A stretch of 64,000 nucleotides of DNA from Gloeophyllum trabeum ATCC 11539 (GCF_000344685.1 NW_006920411.1:280614-344613), one strand, 5' to 3'; shown: positions 24,745 to 37,790, counted from the first letter of the stretch. Made by a program: numbers and translations. The notes: a model not told the origin generated them from the sequence alone.

Positions 24745-25841
24745 ATGCCCGGTCCAGCTGTCTATGCCGTCGTAGCCGTCGTTGGGACTGTCGCCGCCGT
24801 CGTGGCATTCAAGGAGGTCAGATGGGCCGGTTACATCGCCTGGAGAAATGGATGCTAATGATATGTCTAACGCAGTTCGTATATGAACCCCACATTGCCC
24901 CGAAAGTCGAAGCGTGGGCGGAGAGTTACCTTGCTCGCCGTCGGGCACGGCGGCGTCAACGGCAGGGCCCTGCACTCGCTCAGCCTTATTCGGCAGACGA
25001 AGGCGAAGCTGGGCCGAGTCACCCCAGACGTTCCTTCGAGCTTGGGAAGGGCTCGGATGCCGACGACCGTACGTCTATCGAGCTGGAGAAGCTCGTTGCG
25101 AAAGAGGTTGACGAATGGAGGAACGGCGTTGAGCGATCTCAGTCTGAGCTGCGGCAGAGGCATAACCGCAATGCGTCTGCATTGGACGAGGTGCGTCTGA
25201 GGCCTTTCACCGTCACGCTGCGTATATCTGAGCATGGACGTTAGTCGAATATTTCGATACCTTTTGCGCCGATGTCGCCTACCCATGTCATCTTCGACAC
25301 TACTACTACATCCTCATCCTCGCGCACGTCCGTCGGCCGCACGCCGTCCGGCACGCTGACCATCAGCGATATCGATGAAGGGTCGGTGCGAGGTTCGGAA
25401 TACCAGGAACGAGTCGCCACACCCCCGACAGCTGTTGCACCGACCATAGTCTATCCTCGACTTCCGACTCCCTCCTCGTCCAGGTCTTCCACTCCCGCTG
25501 TTCGCTCGGCTATGTCCCGCTCAGCGATCTCTGTTTTCGAGTCGGCTTGCTCAGGCTCTCCCTCAGGCTCTCCCTCTAGCTCACGTTCGCCCTCTCCGCC
25601 CCGTCAGATCGTATTGTCCGGCTCTCGTCCAGAATCGCCGTTCTCCGATCTCGCAGCTGTCGCGCAGGCGAGGTCGGCCATGACTTCGCCGTTCTCTTTG
25701 CCCTCCGACGCGGATGATGTACTCAGTTTGCACTCTGGACTCTCCTCTGCAGCAGTCAGCGTCCACGAGGACGACGTGCAGTCGCTTGACGGTAGTGAGG
25801 ACTCAAGCTGGGCCAGTATTGGTAGCCCCAGGCATCAGTGA
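24745..25841 (+). CDS. small single-span membrane protein, hypothetical
   Basis: A 327-residue protein in three exons (24745-24816, 24876-25190, 25245-25841). The first exon encodes a hydrophobic N-terminal helix (AVYAVVAVVGTVAAVVAF), probably a signal anchor. The segment after it is Arg/Glu-rich and helical (ESYLARRRARRR, IELEKLVAKEVDEWRNG). The rest is Ser/Pro/Thr-rich with acidic patches and looks disordered. The pattern suggests an ER or other membrane anchor with a cytosolic tail. I do not recognise a family. Confidence 0.8.
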
Positions 25842-26148
25842 TCTTGCACTCCCGGAATGTCTTGCATGAATCATCCCTCTAGACTGGACGGAAGTACAGT
25901 TGTATTATTTGTTTGACGCCAAGCGTCATATAGCGGTAGCTATCTTGTTGTACATTTCTCTGCTCTTTCTGTGTTATATCGGGACCTCATCCTCCGCGCC
26001 AGTCCGTCGTATTGCATCTCCATTGATACTTGACTGACGCATTATATATTCCACTGTTGCTGTAGATCCGTAGTGCTGTACATGTGGGCAATCTTACTGT
26101 AAAACTCTACAATCAAATAAAGCGCGAAAATGCAGATTAGCAACGTTT
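25842..26148. other. short convergent intergenic region
   Basis: About 300 nt between two convergent genes. It is AT-rich compared with its neighbours and probably holds both 3' UTRs; AATAAA at 26116-26121 fits a plus-strand polyadenylation signal. Confidence 0.45.
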
Positions 26149-27503
26149 CTACAAGCGACTGCGTATCCTTCGCCGTCGATTAGATCTTCGCCTTGAGTGG
26201 TCTCTGAACTTGGCCGGGTCCGGGACTTTGTCAGGATCCAACCCTTCTTCTCTCTGGGCTTCTCGAAAGTGTTCCGTATACTTCATTGCGCACACGATCC
26301 GCTCGAACTGCGACGGCTGGTCGGGAGCCTCCACTTCGAATTCGGGTTCTTGGGCGTAGCCAATGGTTGCGACTTCGATCAGGATCGCTCTGCGAAGGCC
26401 CGTCAGTCATCGTCTCGAGGATACGATATCATGCGTGGGCGACATACGCGGTTAAACCAAACACGGGCTTCACCCCGCCGGCTTCTCTCCCGGTGAGGAA
26501 CCTATGCATCCTGATTTTCCGCTCCTTCTCTCCCGACTGGCTGTATCTTCCCCATCTCCAGTTAATGTCGTCGTATGAGTGATAGGGGAGCTCCGTGGTT
26601 TCGGGGTCATGAGGGAAGGGCGACTCGGAGGAGAGGAAGGCCGCGAGGGGATGCGAGAAGAGAGAGGTAACTTCCGATCTGTTGAGAATCGGCTAGGTAA
26701 TGGGATGTGAGCTGAATACGGGTGAAAAAGGCTGAACGAGGCGTACGTACGCGCAGGGTGTTGTCCAGGATGAGAACTACAACTCTGGATTGGTTTGGAG
26801 TTAGTATAGACGAGTGTGCAGTGAAGAGCTAACTTACGGAGTAACGATCAATTGATCGCGCGCCATGAAAGGCTCGAGGACGCATAGCAGTGGTGCTTTG
26901 TGCCGGTCCATAGGTAGACCTATCTGCCGGCACGGTCTCGATTACGAAGGAGATAATGAGGTCTATATCAAGTATACCTCTTCAAATGCCTCTCTACGCT
27001 TCAGAACGCATCTCTCTATGAGTAACCTTAATGGCGGAGGCGGTCGGCTCACCTACCGCAGTGTCTTCGATCGTGCGGTCTTGGGGTTCGACCTTACCGC
27101 CCGGAAGTGAGGTGTCACCCGGAAACGATCTCAGGCTCGCAGACCGACTTGAATGTAAGTCAAGTATTCGTCATTTGAGGAGCCAAAAGGTACATCGCGA
27201 TGAATTATGGACCTACCGGCTAAGTACGACATACAAGTCACCCATTCGGCCTACAAACAAGGCCACGAGTACCGCCGCACATCTCGACCTGGGGAACTTC
27301 AGCTTCGGTGGCTTGCTACGGTACAAGGCGAGCCGCCTCAAGCATCTACAGATGAGCAATGATTAGTTTGCTATGTATGTTTCTTCAGTCTGCGATCCCG
27401 AGACGCACGCTTTCGACTCCTCCTTCAATGGATTAGGTGTCTCCCGGAGATTTATCCTTGGCCTGTGAAATTTGTAAAGGTCACTCTGATGCTTATGCGC
27501 CAT
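26149..27503 (-). CDS. Nudix hydrolase, CoA-diphosphatase type
   Basis: A 313-residue Nudix enzyme of the peroxisomal/mitochondrial CoA pyrophosphatase type (relatives of yeast Pcd1 and NUDT7), expected to split CoA or acyl-CoA into phosphopantetheine and 3',5'-ADP. Exons: 27503-27409, 27345-27217, 27147-27057, 26998-26978, 26923-26838, 26784-26751, 26692-26448, 26389-26149. The Nudix box runs from SLPGGKVEPQ through RREAFEEIGL (about residues 88-115). The sequence after it (VVVLILDN, SLFSHPL, VFGLTAAILIEVA) is characteristic of the CoA group. Remarkably, exon 4 is 21 nt and encodes exactly RREAFEE, the metal-binding core. The C terminus is Arg-rich and ends SRL, which resembles a peroxisomal PTS1 tripeptide. 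Confidence 0.93.
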
Positions 27504-27873
27504 TACTATCGCGCGAGACTGAAGTAACACTTCAAGAGCAGCTGTCTATAGCTAGGGACTGGTGACGGTGACGAATGTTGCCACAATGATGATGGACAAC
27601 ACCGTATTGTGGGGCGCTAATCAGTTTAGCCGGTATGAGGTAGTGGAGACTCAGACTACTTAGGATCAGGCAGTACTAGTGTAGTTGTTCGCATTGCTAT
27701 AATCACTTGGCGTACGATGTAATATCCTCCAAAGGGGTCGTAATTGATCATGGTAACAGACGTGTCATGGGTAAAGATACATACAAAAATGTGATAAATA
27801 CTCGTACAGACATGTCAAGATGCAATCATATGCAAGGAAAGTCTCAGGCACATCGTCAGTACCGGTGAACCCG
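27504..27873. other. intergenic, Nudix promoter
   Basis: About 370 nt between two minus-strand genes. No gene or clear motif was seen. Confidence 0.4.
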
Positions 27874-30800
27874 TCACCGGGTCAGGAGAGCAGCTGTGAG
27901 CAGCACGCCACCGAATCCGCCCAAAGTGCCCAAGACAGTCCATTTTGTATATTCATCGAAGTGTCGTACGATGATCTTGGAGTTCGTCACAGAGAATCCA
28001 CGGAAGGAGTAAATGGTCACACCCGTAACGAATGCGATTATTGAGTAGGCCAGGAAAACGAGCGGGAGGGACATGACCACGCTCCGTTTCTGCGAGCCAG
28101 ATTACTTAGTCAGGCAAGGTGGAAGGACGCTATGCTGCAACGTAGACTTACCGAAATGACGATCATGCCTTCCTGGCCTACGAACCGCACCGTCCTCTCC
28201 GTCTCAGTATTATACCTGAACATGGATATCACCCACGCAGCCATACTCGCGATTGAACATAACACTGTCAGAAACCCCGACACCCTCGCGACATCGTCCA
28301 GCCCAGGAAAGGACAGGAACGTCACAGAAGCACTGAGCAGAATAGCAGCCTGCCGAAAGGGAAGAGGCCGAGCGAGGGCGAACGTGAATATCGTCTCCGT
28401 CGTCGTGCCCGGGATAGACTCACGAGAAGACACGCGCAAGCCCCAATCATGAGCATCGGTCCCGCGTTGCGGAGGTTGCTCTCTTCGTCCAGGCGGCGGT
28501 GCGACGTGCGATCCATGAAGATGTATGGTATACCCAGGCAGACGACGGAGACGACGAAGTCGAAGAGTGTTCGACGGAACGGTACGCGTCGCTCAACGTG
28601 GGAACTTTTGCTAGCGTCATTGGGAAGAGGCTTGTGAGGGCGGAAGTTGCTTTGACGCCATTGAGCTGCAGTCCCTTTCAGCGTATTGACCACACGGACA
28701 TCATTGCGGTACTCACCGACACGCATGAGAATCTTGGACACGATGCGAGTATGTACCACAGACTGGGTCTTTGATCTCTCGGCGGGATCTGCAGATGCCA
28801 TCAATTTAGTCTGTACGCTGCACCGCTTGCCGTGACTTACCCTCAAGCGATCTCAATAATGTCATCAACTCCTGACATTCCCCTTGTTCGAAAGGAGCTA
28901 CAGCATGTCTGCTGGAAGGCAGTAGACAGTCTGAAGCTGCAATTAGAATATATTCTGTATACAGCTTACGACGGCTTACCGGTGTACGACCAAGTCAATG
29001 CATCCATCGCCTCCGCGTGAGCGTTCTCAGGCAGGGAGTGATGCGCGGGGTGACCCTCTACGAACGCCCAATACCGATACTCCACATCTAGTTCTGGAGG
29101 TGACGTTAGAGAGGGCCCCCCTTCCCATGCACGAGACCACACATACTGTCGTCGTCGGTGAACAGCATCTCTGCACCACCCTGAGCCGGCGGAGGACTGA
29201 ACGACAACACCCTGGCATCGTGGTTGATCCAATGCCTGATGAACGAGAACTCGTGCTTCCCCTTCGCCCGCGCTTCTCGCAGCCACATCTCCCATCCAAC
29301 CGGAGGAAGCGAGAGCTCCTCTGCGGTCTTCTGGTCGAAGTACGCTGTGACTGCCTCTAGCTGCTTGGGGTTGCGCAGATTCATGTCGGTCGTGACTCTC
29401 ATATGGGCGTGCACGTAGTACCTCGAGCCGTCTGGAAGTGTGTACTCCGTCCAGCCAAATGCTTGAGGAGTCGGGGGCGCAGCCACGGGCCAATGGCTCC
29501 CTGCGGGCGTCGGGTAGTACGGGACGACGGGCTGACCTTTGCCACTGCTAGTGTTCTCCGTACGCGATGGCACAGTCGAACGAGGGAGCAAGGGAAGAGT
29601 CTCGCTACAATGCATTTGCGATCAGGGTGGACTATTTCAGCATAGACTACTAAGATACATACTCGGTATCAGGCTGGTGGTGATCTTGAGTCCCAAGACT
29701 GTACCGCGACGCTGACGTGTGGACGTATCTAGATTGGACGGTTAGCGAAACACTCGTACGTTCAAATCCGACTACATACTGGCCCGGTATGACCTGCTGC
29801 ATGGGGGGCAGAGGCATCGAGATAGGAGTGGGAGTAGCATCGTACGACGAGTCATTGACCTGCGGCTGGGGCATGCCCAGCTTGGACCCTTTGGAGGACA
29901 CAGCGCTCTCCGGCCTGGTTCGAAGATCAGATAGAACAAAATCGACGGTATCAACGAGACTCACTCTATCTCCGGTACGCTCTCCACAGGAGAGAGAATA
30001 TCGACATGTCGGCTAACAGACCGGGAACGCGAATGCCTCCTGGATGGCGGGTCTGCAAATGGGTCTTCTGTAACGACTCTACAATGGCATATACTGTGAG
30101 GATCCTGTTAAATAACCACTGGAAAGGACTTTGACGCACTCCACCGGTGGCCCATCCTCTCTCGCATCACCATTACTCTCCGAGACCAATATAATCCGCT
30201 TGATCTGGTCAGCCCTGATGCTCTCCGACACCGACGCACCCCGGGCTCTCGTCAAAGCTCGGCCACGCGGCTCCTCAGAAGAAATAGACACCCGCCGCGA
30301 CTGCGTGCCCGAGGTCCCTCCGACAAGGCTCGACTTGGACGGCTTCGTGGTGATAGACGGCGCCGCGTCGGACATCGCCTGGGGGCTCTGCGAGTACTTT
30401 ACGGAAATCGTATCCCATGGATTCGCAGGCTCCAAGTCCGCCGGGTGAGGCGCGGGCATCGTGACGGGCGCTGGCTCGGGAGCAGGCATAGTGAAGGGTG
30501 CTGGCTCCGGGGCGGGCATGGTCACAACCTCAGGCGGCGTGTCCTTTGGGCTGAACGGCGTCTCCCCGTGTGCGTGCGTCTCCTCCGTCTGCGTCTGCAG
30601 GACCAGGCCTGCCTCGGTCGGCACGAGCGCGGCTGGCGGGGCAGCATAGGGAGCCCGCTCGGACGGGGCACGAGGACTGGGCGAGCGCGATCTCATCTGC
30701 TCCGGCTCAGCGGACAAAGATTCACCCAAAGCAGGCGCGTTCTGTTCCGGCTTCTCATCCTCCTTCCTCTCGGGCTCGTCCTGCTGCGCGACCGTCTCTA

Positions 30801-31104
30801 GCGTAGGTGCAACAGCGACCGACGGCAGCTCCTGCGCATTCTCCACTATCGGAGTGGGCGACATGTGGATGTCGTCCGCGGGCGGCGGGGTGGCAAGTGG
30901 TGCGGGTGCGAGCGAGCTCTGTCTCGACGGGGCACGCTCAGAGCTGGCGCGGGGCGGGGTGGAGGGCCTGCTGCCCTCCCGCTGGCCGAAGGAAGAGGCG
31001 CGCCGCATGACGGTCGTAACGCGGTTGCGGAAGCTCCGCTTGCCCGCATGGGGGCTTGCGGAGATGGGTGCCTCGCTGGGCGGGCTGGTCGCGGGGCTGG
31101 CCAT
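27874..31104 (-). CDS. WW-domain multi-span membrane protein
   Basis: An 891-residue protein in eleven exons: 31104-30140, 30078-29965, 29914-29780, 29728-29663, 29604-29147, 29093-28980, 28936-28841, 28788-28717, 28665-28424, 28349-28152, 28089-27874. The first third is Pro/Ser/Ala-rich and probably disordered, with a basic start (RNRVTTVMRR) and a 30-bp tandem repeat. A WW-like module follows (FGWTEYTLPDGSRYYVHAHM), then an alpha-helical region (LDVEYRYWAFVEGHPAHHS, ALTWSYT). Four hydrophobic spans occupy the C-terminal part (VVSVVCLGIPYIFM, AAILLSASVTFLS, FLTVLCSIASMAAWVI, LVFLAYSIIAFVTG). WW modules bind proline motifs, so a membrane-linked adaptor role is possible. This family recurs in mushroom genomes with no known function. 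All phases agree across the join of the disordered and WW parts, which supports one gene. Confidence 0.85.
30451..30535. repeat. 30-bp in-frame tandem repeat (three copies)
   Basis: Within the first exon of the WW-domain gene a 30-bp unit encoding TMPAPEPAPF is repeated almost exactly, followed by a third diverged copy (TMPAPHPADL). It adds proline-rich length and is likely variable in copy number between strains. Confidence 0.75.
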
Positions 31105-33691
31105 CGCAGATGCCAGAATAATTAACTAAGTGGTCGAATGCGAAAGAAAGTCTGCAGAGAAGTTGAGAAGGCGGGGGTGGGTGTGGTGGAAGAGGCGGCA
31201 ACGCGAGGGCTTATGAGCACTGCGGGGGCTGCCTGGAGGTTTCGTCGAGGTGGTGGAACACGCAGTTCCACTCCTGCATCGAGAAAGTGCCTATCAGGCG
31301 GCCAGATGGAGCGGGGCACCATTGCAGATTCCAGATGGCCGTCAGAATTACGAACACATACACGTGTAGTGGGCGTTATGTCGCAGCATCATGTTCAGTG
31401 CAACGAACTTGGCGGCACTCTTGTTGGATTCGATAAGAACGATAAACACGCACTGGTTTCCAGTAGGTTTGCACTATTCCATAGACAGTGCAAGTTTCGG
31501 ACTAGAGCCGGATTCTGAGTATCGTAGGGATTAGATGAGAACGCGAAGCACGTTGCGTGCGTGTTGCCGCGGACACGTTGCGTGCTCTTGTCATCGGTCA
31601 CGCTGGGCGATATTAAAACCTAGGCAGGAATCGAAGATAGCTCCATTCCACACGACTGATATGCATTTCATGGCTGCGCAGGTTGATCTAGGGACCAATG
31701 GCAGGGTGAGCGGAAGAACGCCGATGCTGTGCAGCGCCTTTCTGTCGCGTGCGCTGATGTGGTACTCGTGGACCCACAATTCGATCTTTGCTTCCAAGTC
31801 TTGACATCCGGTATTTCAGCAATTTTTTAAAGAATAAGGATATCCAGTGCGCAGGGAGAAATATACCCTCACACTGGGTCGTCTGCCCGTGCTCGTCAAT
31901 AAGAGGAAATCGTCCATGTCTGCTGAGCGAGTGAGATTTCCACGATCTTCAAGTTCCTCCTTCTTGTTGAGTGCAAGACTTACATCAAGATAGTGTGCAC
32001 GGCCTGGATGGAAAATTTCCTGCAAGTTTTCAGTATTGCCTGACAAGGGCTAACTGTGAGATGCGGCACTCTTTGCGACAAAGTAGTGGTCGTGGACGAA
32101 GACACATGGGTTGCAGCAGAAACCAGCGAGTCTCTCTTTTTATACCTTCCTGGTACTTTGACGTGTGTACAATCAAAGAATCATCTCCGCCTCGACATGT
32201 CCGCACTAAGCAGGTACACTTCCATACATGGCCGTATGTCATGTCCTGTCCGCCAGCTATCATTCCCGCGAATCCGACCTCTCCAAATCAACTCCGAATA
32301 GTCAACGCTCAATATTGCCCAGAAGCATCGCATACTCTGCCGGTCATCTCCCAGGCACACAAGCGTCTGTTGTACGTTGCTTATTAGGCTTCGGCAGCCT
32401 TGAGACGTACGTGAATATCAATCTAACGGGACAGATTGCAGTAGTTGCACTAGCTTTGTCACGGGGGGTGCTTTACTCTGGTTCCGTTCCACGCTTAGAC
32501 TAACTAATACTGCCACGCTCATCCAAGAATATGCGTGCAGCATAAAGAAAGGGGACCAGATTTCGGAACCCAGATCAAGTACGACAACTTCAATACGGTC
32601 TGTTCCTGGATCGGACTTCCACTCGATATGTCTCCGTGGCTCGCTACAGATCACGGCGACATCGTGGCTCATCTACAGGGTTCCTGTAATCACGACGAAT
32701 AGCTGTAACACGCATTCCAATGTTCATTCCTTGTATCAGGTCAAATGCAACAGATGCGTCGTCTCTTGCGGGCTGGGCTCGTCGCTCGTTTATCCACTCT
32801 GATCCACCTCGGAGTCCAAGTTGCACCGCAGTGCGGATCTCGGTGACTTATCATACATAGGATTCCATGAGTGATAGACTAATTGGCGTGTCTAGATTGA
32901 AATCTCAACCGTGTGCCTCGGTATACTTGCAGTTTGACCCGGACAGACGGCCCCGCGCAAGTACTTACCCTGCCCCATTCTAGGCCGTCATCGAACCTGC
33001 TATAAGATCAACAACGGTTATTGTGGCATGCTGACAATGCTTATAGGGCTTCTCGGGGAGTCTCAGACGGACCGGATGATCGACGATCGACAGCCAGCCC
33101 GACCCTTCGCGCACTTTCCCCAGCTGGAGGGGAATCGTTGTAGGTGCTTGGGTCATCCCCCATTAATTCATACACCTTCAACTATCAGGTCGCAAACCAT
33201 TTCTATTCATACATATGCCTTCCAGTAGGCCCATCATCGACCACGGAAGAGCGCCGAGGACTAACCAACTACAACAGTTGCCATATAAGGCAACCGTTGT
33301 GGTTCGTCAGTCCAGGTCGGAAGGACAACGGAAGGACGTCAGATTCATTTGATTCCGCGATCCGCTGGCGCTTCGCGCCCTGCATCCGTCCCGAGTAGCG
33401 CGCCTCCCAGGGACCGTCGCGCCATGGCTGGGCGCGGATATTGCCCCACAGGATGACCATCTCCGCGTCGTTTTGCCGCAGAGGCGGCCTGGATACGAGC
33501 GTTCGCCCCGTCTTCCATGATCGTACGTGCACCACTGCAACCGACACGCCCGAACAGGCAAATTATGTATAAAAAGGAGGGGATGAGGGGCTTTACTCCT
33601 TCAATTTTATCACGACATCGAACTACGCTCTTGGACTACTTGCATCCTCTCCGGCACGAACTTACTCTGAACTACCTGCGCTTCACTCGCC
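31105..33691. other. 2.6-kb gene-poor interval
   Basis: No gene model could be supported. The minus strand shows several unlinked open stretches (32826-32644, 32672-32500, 32046-31816, 31797-31591), some ending near donor-like sites. A diverged multi-exon gene or a relic is possible, but no motif is recognisable. Confidence 0.35.
33568..33577 (+). promoter_or_regulatory. TATA box of the GT2 synthase gene
   Basis: TATAAAAAGG lies 124 nt before the GT2 start codon, a strong core-promoter match at a sensible distance. It is followed by a pyrimidine-rich leader. Confidence 0.6.
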
Positions 33692-36600
33692 ATGCAAGCC
33701 AACTCTCCCTTCGAAAATATCACCCTCACGCCATTCGCCCCGCAGCGCCCTGATGCGTCTTACTTCTCTTTGAGTCGCCGCAGTACCTATGCGCTTTCTC
33801 CTCTACAAACGCCCTGTTCGCCGGGCTCGGGCGCTATGACACCGTCCGACGAGCGGACGCGTATGCTGAAGAATTATGCACCGGATGTTCAGCAACTTCG
33901 GAAGGGCCTTTTCAAGCTTAACATGAAGCCAAAGGTGCGCTGCTCATTTCCTCTTGTCCTGTTCTCTCATTCATTTTATCTCAGCGCTCGAAAAAGTCCG
34001 CCGTCCCCGCGGATGACAAGTTCACCACCCCCAACTACTCCTGGGACCCCTACCCATCTCCCAACACCAACTCTCGGCCGCGTCAGTACTCCGTTTCCTC
34101 TAACATGACCGTCGAGTCCGATACCCAAGAAGCGGGCTTGCGCCGAGGTCGCGCCCGTCTCGACCCTGCCGATACCTCGTACGAGATGAAAGTCATGCCG
34201 AAGAAGGAATTTATGAAGAAGCTTTCTGTCCCGTCGGCGGGGAGACGAGAGTTCGCGTCGATCTCGTCTGTCTCAAGCGATACGCCTACGGTGTGCGATA
34301 AGGACTACGCCTGCGACAAGGAGAAGATTATGGCACACGACAAGCGGCCGTCTGTGTCCTCCGGCTCGGAACAGGAGGATCAGGAGCAGTACGCCGTGCC
34401 GCGCAAGTCATTCTCCGTGCCCAACGCCATCGAAGAAGAGGACCCCACTGGTAGTGTGCCGCGGGCGCCCTCGCTGCCCTACGATTACGCCAAGGTACAC
34501 ACTGAGATCGAGGTGGTATCCCGGACGAGTGATGGAGAGTCCACGACTCTCGAGGACGAGCAGTTTGACGATGAGGAGCCGCCCTACGTCCCGCCAGCCT
34601 TCGAGATCGTCGATCCCGCCATTCCCATGGTCGAGCCGGAGCCAGCGATGACCACGACTGAGGTGCCACAGGCGTCTCATCCGTGGACCGTTCCGCCGTT
34701 TAACGTCGTTGAGCGGCCCAAGCCTGTTATCCACAAAGTGAGGGCTGCGATCAAGATCACGCTTTCTGTGGCCGTCGTCTTGTCGCTGCTTGTCGGTTAC
34801 GGCTTGAAAGTCAAGATTATCACTTTCGGACGGTTCTCCTTCGGAATGTACGGTCTGCTCCTGACCATAGGCACGTTACCATAGTTTGTCTCTTTCGCCC
34901 AGGAATTGACCGTTTCCTTCCAGATTTCATAATTCAGACCATTGCGGCGTCCATAAATCGTCGGAGGGTCGTCAAGCTCACCGCAGCCTCGAACATGACC
35001 AAAGGCGTACAGCAGCTCAAGGATAAAGCGGAAGGCAAGGACATCCAAGGCGAGGAACTCAAGTTGCCTGAAGTTAGTATCGCTGTCGTCGGATATCGCG
35101 AGGATGAAGAGGCTTGGATTGCAGTAAGTCAGCCCTTCCCGGATCCCAAGACGGCGTCTAACGATCTTCCAGTGCTTGAAGAGTCTTCAAGCTCAAGAAT
35201 TTCCTATCAAGCACATCATTGGTGTCGTGGACGGTAACGACCCTGCTGACTTAGACATGGCGGACGCGTTCGGCAAGGCCTTCCCTGAGGACCAGCGCCT
35301 CATCGTCCACTTGCCAGTCTTGCTTTCCGTCATGTACAAGGAGAAATATTGGGAAGCCATCAAGACCCTCGGTTATGCCAACCCGACCCGTTGGCAATAC
35401 TTCAAAATGTGGTTTACGCAGGCGCCTCGCCCCGGCCAGGAAGTCGCCCATGAGGTCGCTTGGAGTCACGTATTGGACTACCTCTATACCCGATCTACTA
35501 TCGAGAACTGGTCGCAGTACAAGGGCATATGCTTCTCTCAGCCCCACGGCCACAAACGACACGCGATGTTCACCTCCTTCATGGTCGGCGCTTACGCGTT
35601 GGGGACCAAAGATGCCATGCTCACTACGGACAGCGACACTTACGTGTACCCGAACGCCGTCACGAACCTGATGAGTCTTTTGATGAGCAGCGAGAAGATG
35701 GCAGGCGTTACCGGTGACGTGCGCATTTGGAACAAGAAGGACTCTTTCCTCGCGCTCATGTCTTCGTTGCGGTACTGGTTTGCTTTTAAGTAAGTCACCT
35801 CCCGTCCAGACCACCCGGCATGGCACTTACGATAACCTGCAGTGTCGAGCGGGCCTGTCAAAGTGCTTTCGGTTGCGTCGGGTGTCTGTCCGGCCCACTC
35901 GGGTTGTACCGCACCAGCGACCTCATGTCCGTCCTGGGGCCCTGGATCCTGCAGTCTTTCTTAGGCAAGGAGACGACTTTCGGCGACGATCGTCACTTGA
36001 GCAACCGAATCCTGTCCCTTGGCCATAAGACAGGCTACACTCACCTGGCAATGTGCGACAGTGACACTCCTGCTGGTTACGTCCGATGGGTCAAGCAACA
36101 AACTCGCTGGTCCAAGAGTTTCTTCCGCGAGGCGTTCTGGTTCCCCAAGAGTTTCGCTTACCATGATGCAGTACGTACCCTTATGATCTGTGTGACATCG
36201 TGATGTTGACTGGTGTTCAGTGGTTGACGGTGGAGACTACCAAGCAGTTCTTGTATCCCATGATTCTGACGGCGACAGTCATCCAAATGTTCTATCGCCC
36301 ATCATACTGGACACGTCCTGTGATCTGGCTGTCGACGATGTTTGGCGTTGCGCTTATCAAGTCCGTCTACGGTGTCATTTGTATGCGCGACCCTATGCAT
36401 TTCTTATTCGGAGTCTACGGCTTTATGGTAAGTTTAGCAAACGCTCGGCCGGCCGCTCTCCAACTTACACTTGTTTCCTCGTAGTACTTCTTTGGTCTCC
36501 TCCCGTCGAAGCTATTCGCCTGCTTTACCGTCGGCATCACGACATGGGGTACATCAGCGCGGTCGAAGTCGGAATTTGCTAGGCCAGAGAGTCTGTACTC

Positions 36601-37556
36601 TCGTACCACCCACATTGGACAGTGAGTGTTCGATGTCTACTAATTTCCGTCGCAGGGGTTGATGATTATATTTCAGCTTGGTGACGTGGTACATGGCTCT
36701 TTCCTTCGGCCTCGGTTATTTCATGGCCTCCACTTTTCACAACCCCATATTTTGGTCTTTGGGCGCAATCGGGATCCTCCCCACCTACCAGCTTTACCAT
36801 GACGTCATCGTCGGCGAGTCCAAGTACTGGTTCTTCGTGTATAGGAAGAGGTATCGTGCTCGTCGTGCGAAGGTGGCGGACGTGGAGAAGGTCAGCGTTC
36901 GGACAGCCGCTCCCTCGGCGCCTTCGATCACCGACAGCGATGGGCCGTCTACTGTTGAAGTCCACGAGTCGACAGTGCCCGCGATTCAGATCTTCAGCTC
37001 GGATAGCCCCTATCACTTCGAGGATATTCCCAATCCCTTCGAGCAAGAGTATCCCTCCAACAGCTCTCGCGATTCTATCACTTCGGATTCTCTTTTCGTT
37101 GGCGGACGCGGACCTTTGGTTGACAGTCGAAGACCGTCAGAAGCGACTCTCTTCGATTCTAGTCGCCGTCCTTCCGAAGTAACTCTCCAGGATGGGCTCG
37201 GTGGCCGTAGACCAATAGACGCTACCTCAAATGAGGAGCTCCAGAAGGTGCCCGCGACAAACTATCGTATAGAGGTGGTTCGTAGGCCAACCGTTGCGGC
37301 GATTCAGGAGGAACCTCAGGACGATGCCAAGGTTTCGCATCACAAGCTTGCATCGGTGGAAGACAGCGATAGTACTCCAGCGACGACCCCCGGCGCCAGT
37401 GATTTGGAGCTTCCTACGCTGAAGAAAAGGAGGAGTATGGGTCGGCACATTCCGACACTCAAAAAGGGGTGGATGAAACGCGATTTTAGTAGAGAGAAAA
37501 GCGTGTCGGTTTCCGAGGATCCGACTCCGCCTTTGCCAGTGGGAGTAGCTATATAG
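33692..37556 (+). CDS. family 2 glycosyltransferase, polysaccharide (hyaluronan/Cps1-like) synthase
   Basis: An 1,165-residue processive GT2 enzyme of the plasma membrane, likely making an extracellular or wall polysaccharide. Exons: 33692-33934, 33985-34870, 34924-35123, 35173-35789, 35843-36170, 36221-36427, 36485-36621, 36677-37556. A long acidic, Ser-rich N-terminal region precedes two membrane spans (about residues 335-380). The catalytic core shows VVDGNDP (about 460), TTDSDTY (about 594-600), GDDR and QQTRW (about 734-738), the processive-synthase signature. More spans and a Ser/Glu-rich cytosolic tail follow. Relatives include Cryptococcus Cps1 and fungal GT2 proteins needed for polar growth; the exact polymer is unknown. 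Intron 2 (34871-34923) appears to use a GC donor: it is the only junction I found that keeps the membrane span open and gives a normal 53-nt length. Confidence 0.93.
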
Positions 37557-37790
37557 GCAATCGATAAAAATTGTATAGACACACTCAAATCGTAGATTCC
37601 ACACTTGTACCATTCTCGATAATATACCATTTCCATCCTCATGCCTTGTGAGCCTTTAGAATTGTTATTGCCTGGTTTATATCATGTCAAACCTCAGGCT
37701 CTTCTTGCCGGGGCTTCGTCAAAGATTGTCCTGTGCACCTGCCTCAAACATATCGCTAAGATGTGAGACCCCTCATCCGTCGATCAAAAC

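Noticed and set aside
30445..30801. Arg/Leu-rich plus-strand frame of 118 codons
   Set aside because: Antisense to the first exon of the WW-domain gene.
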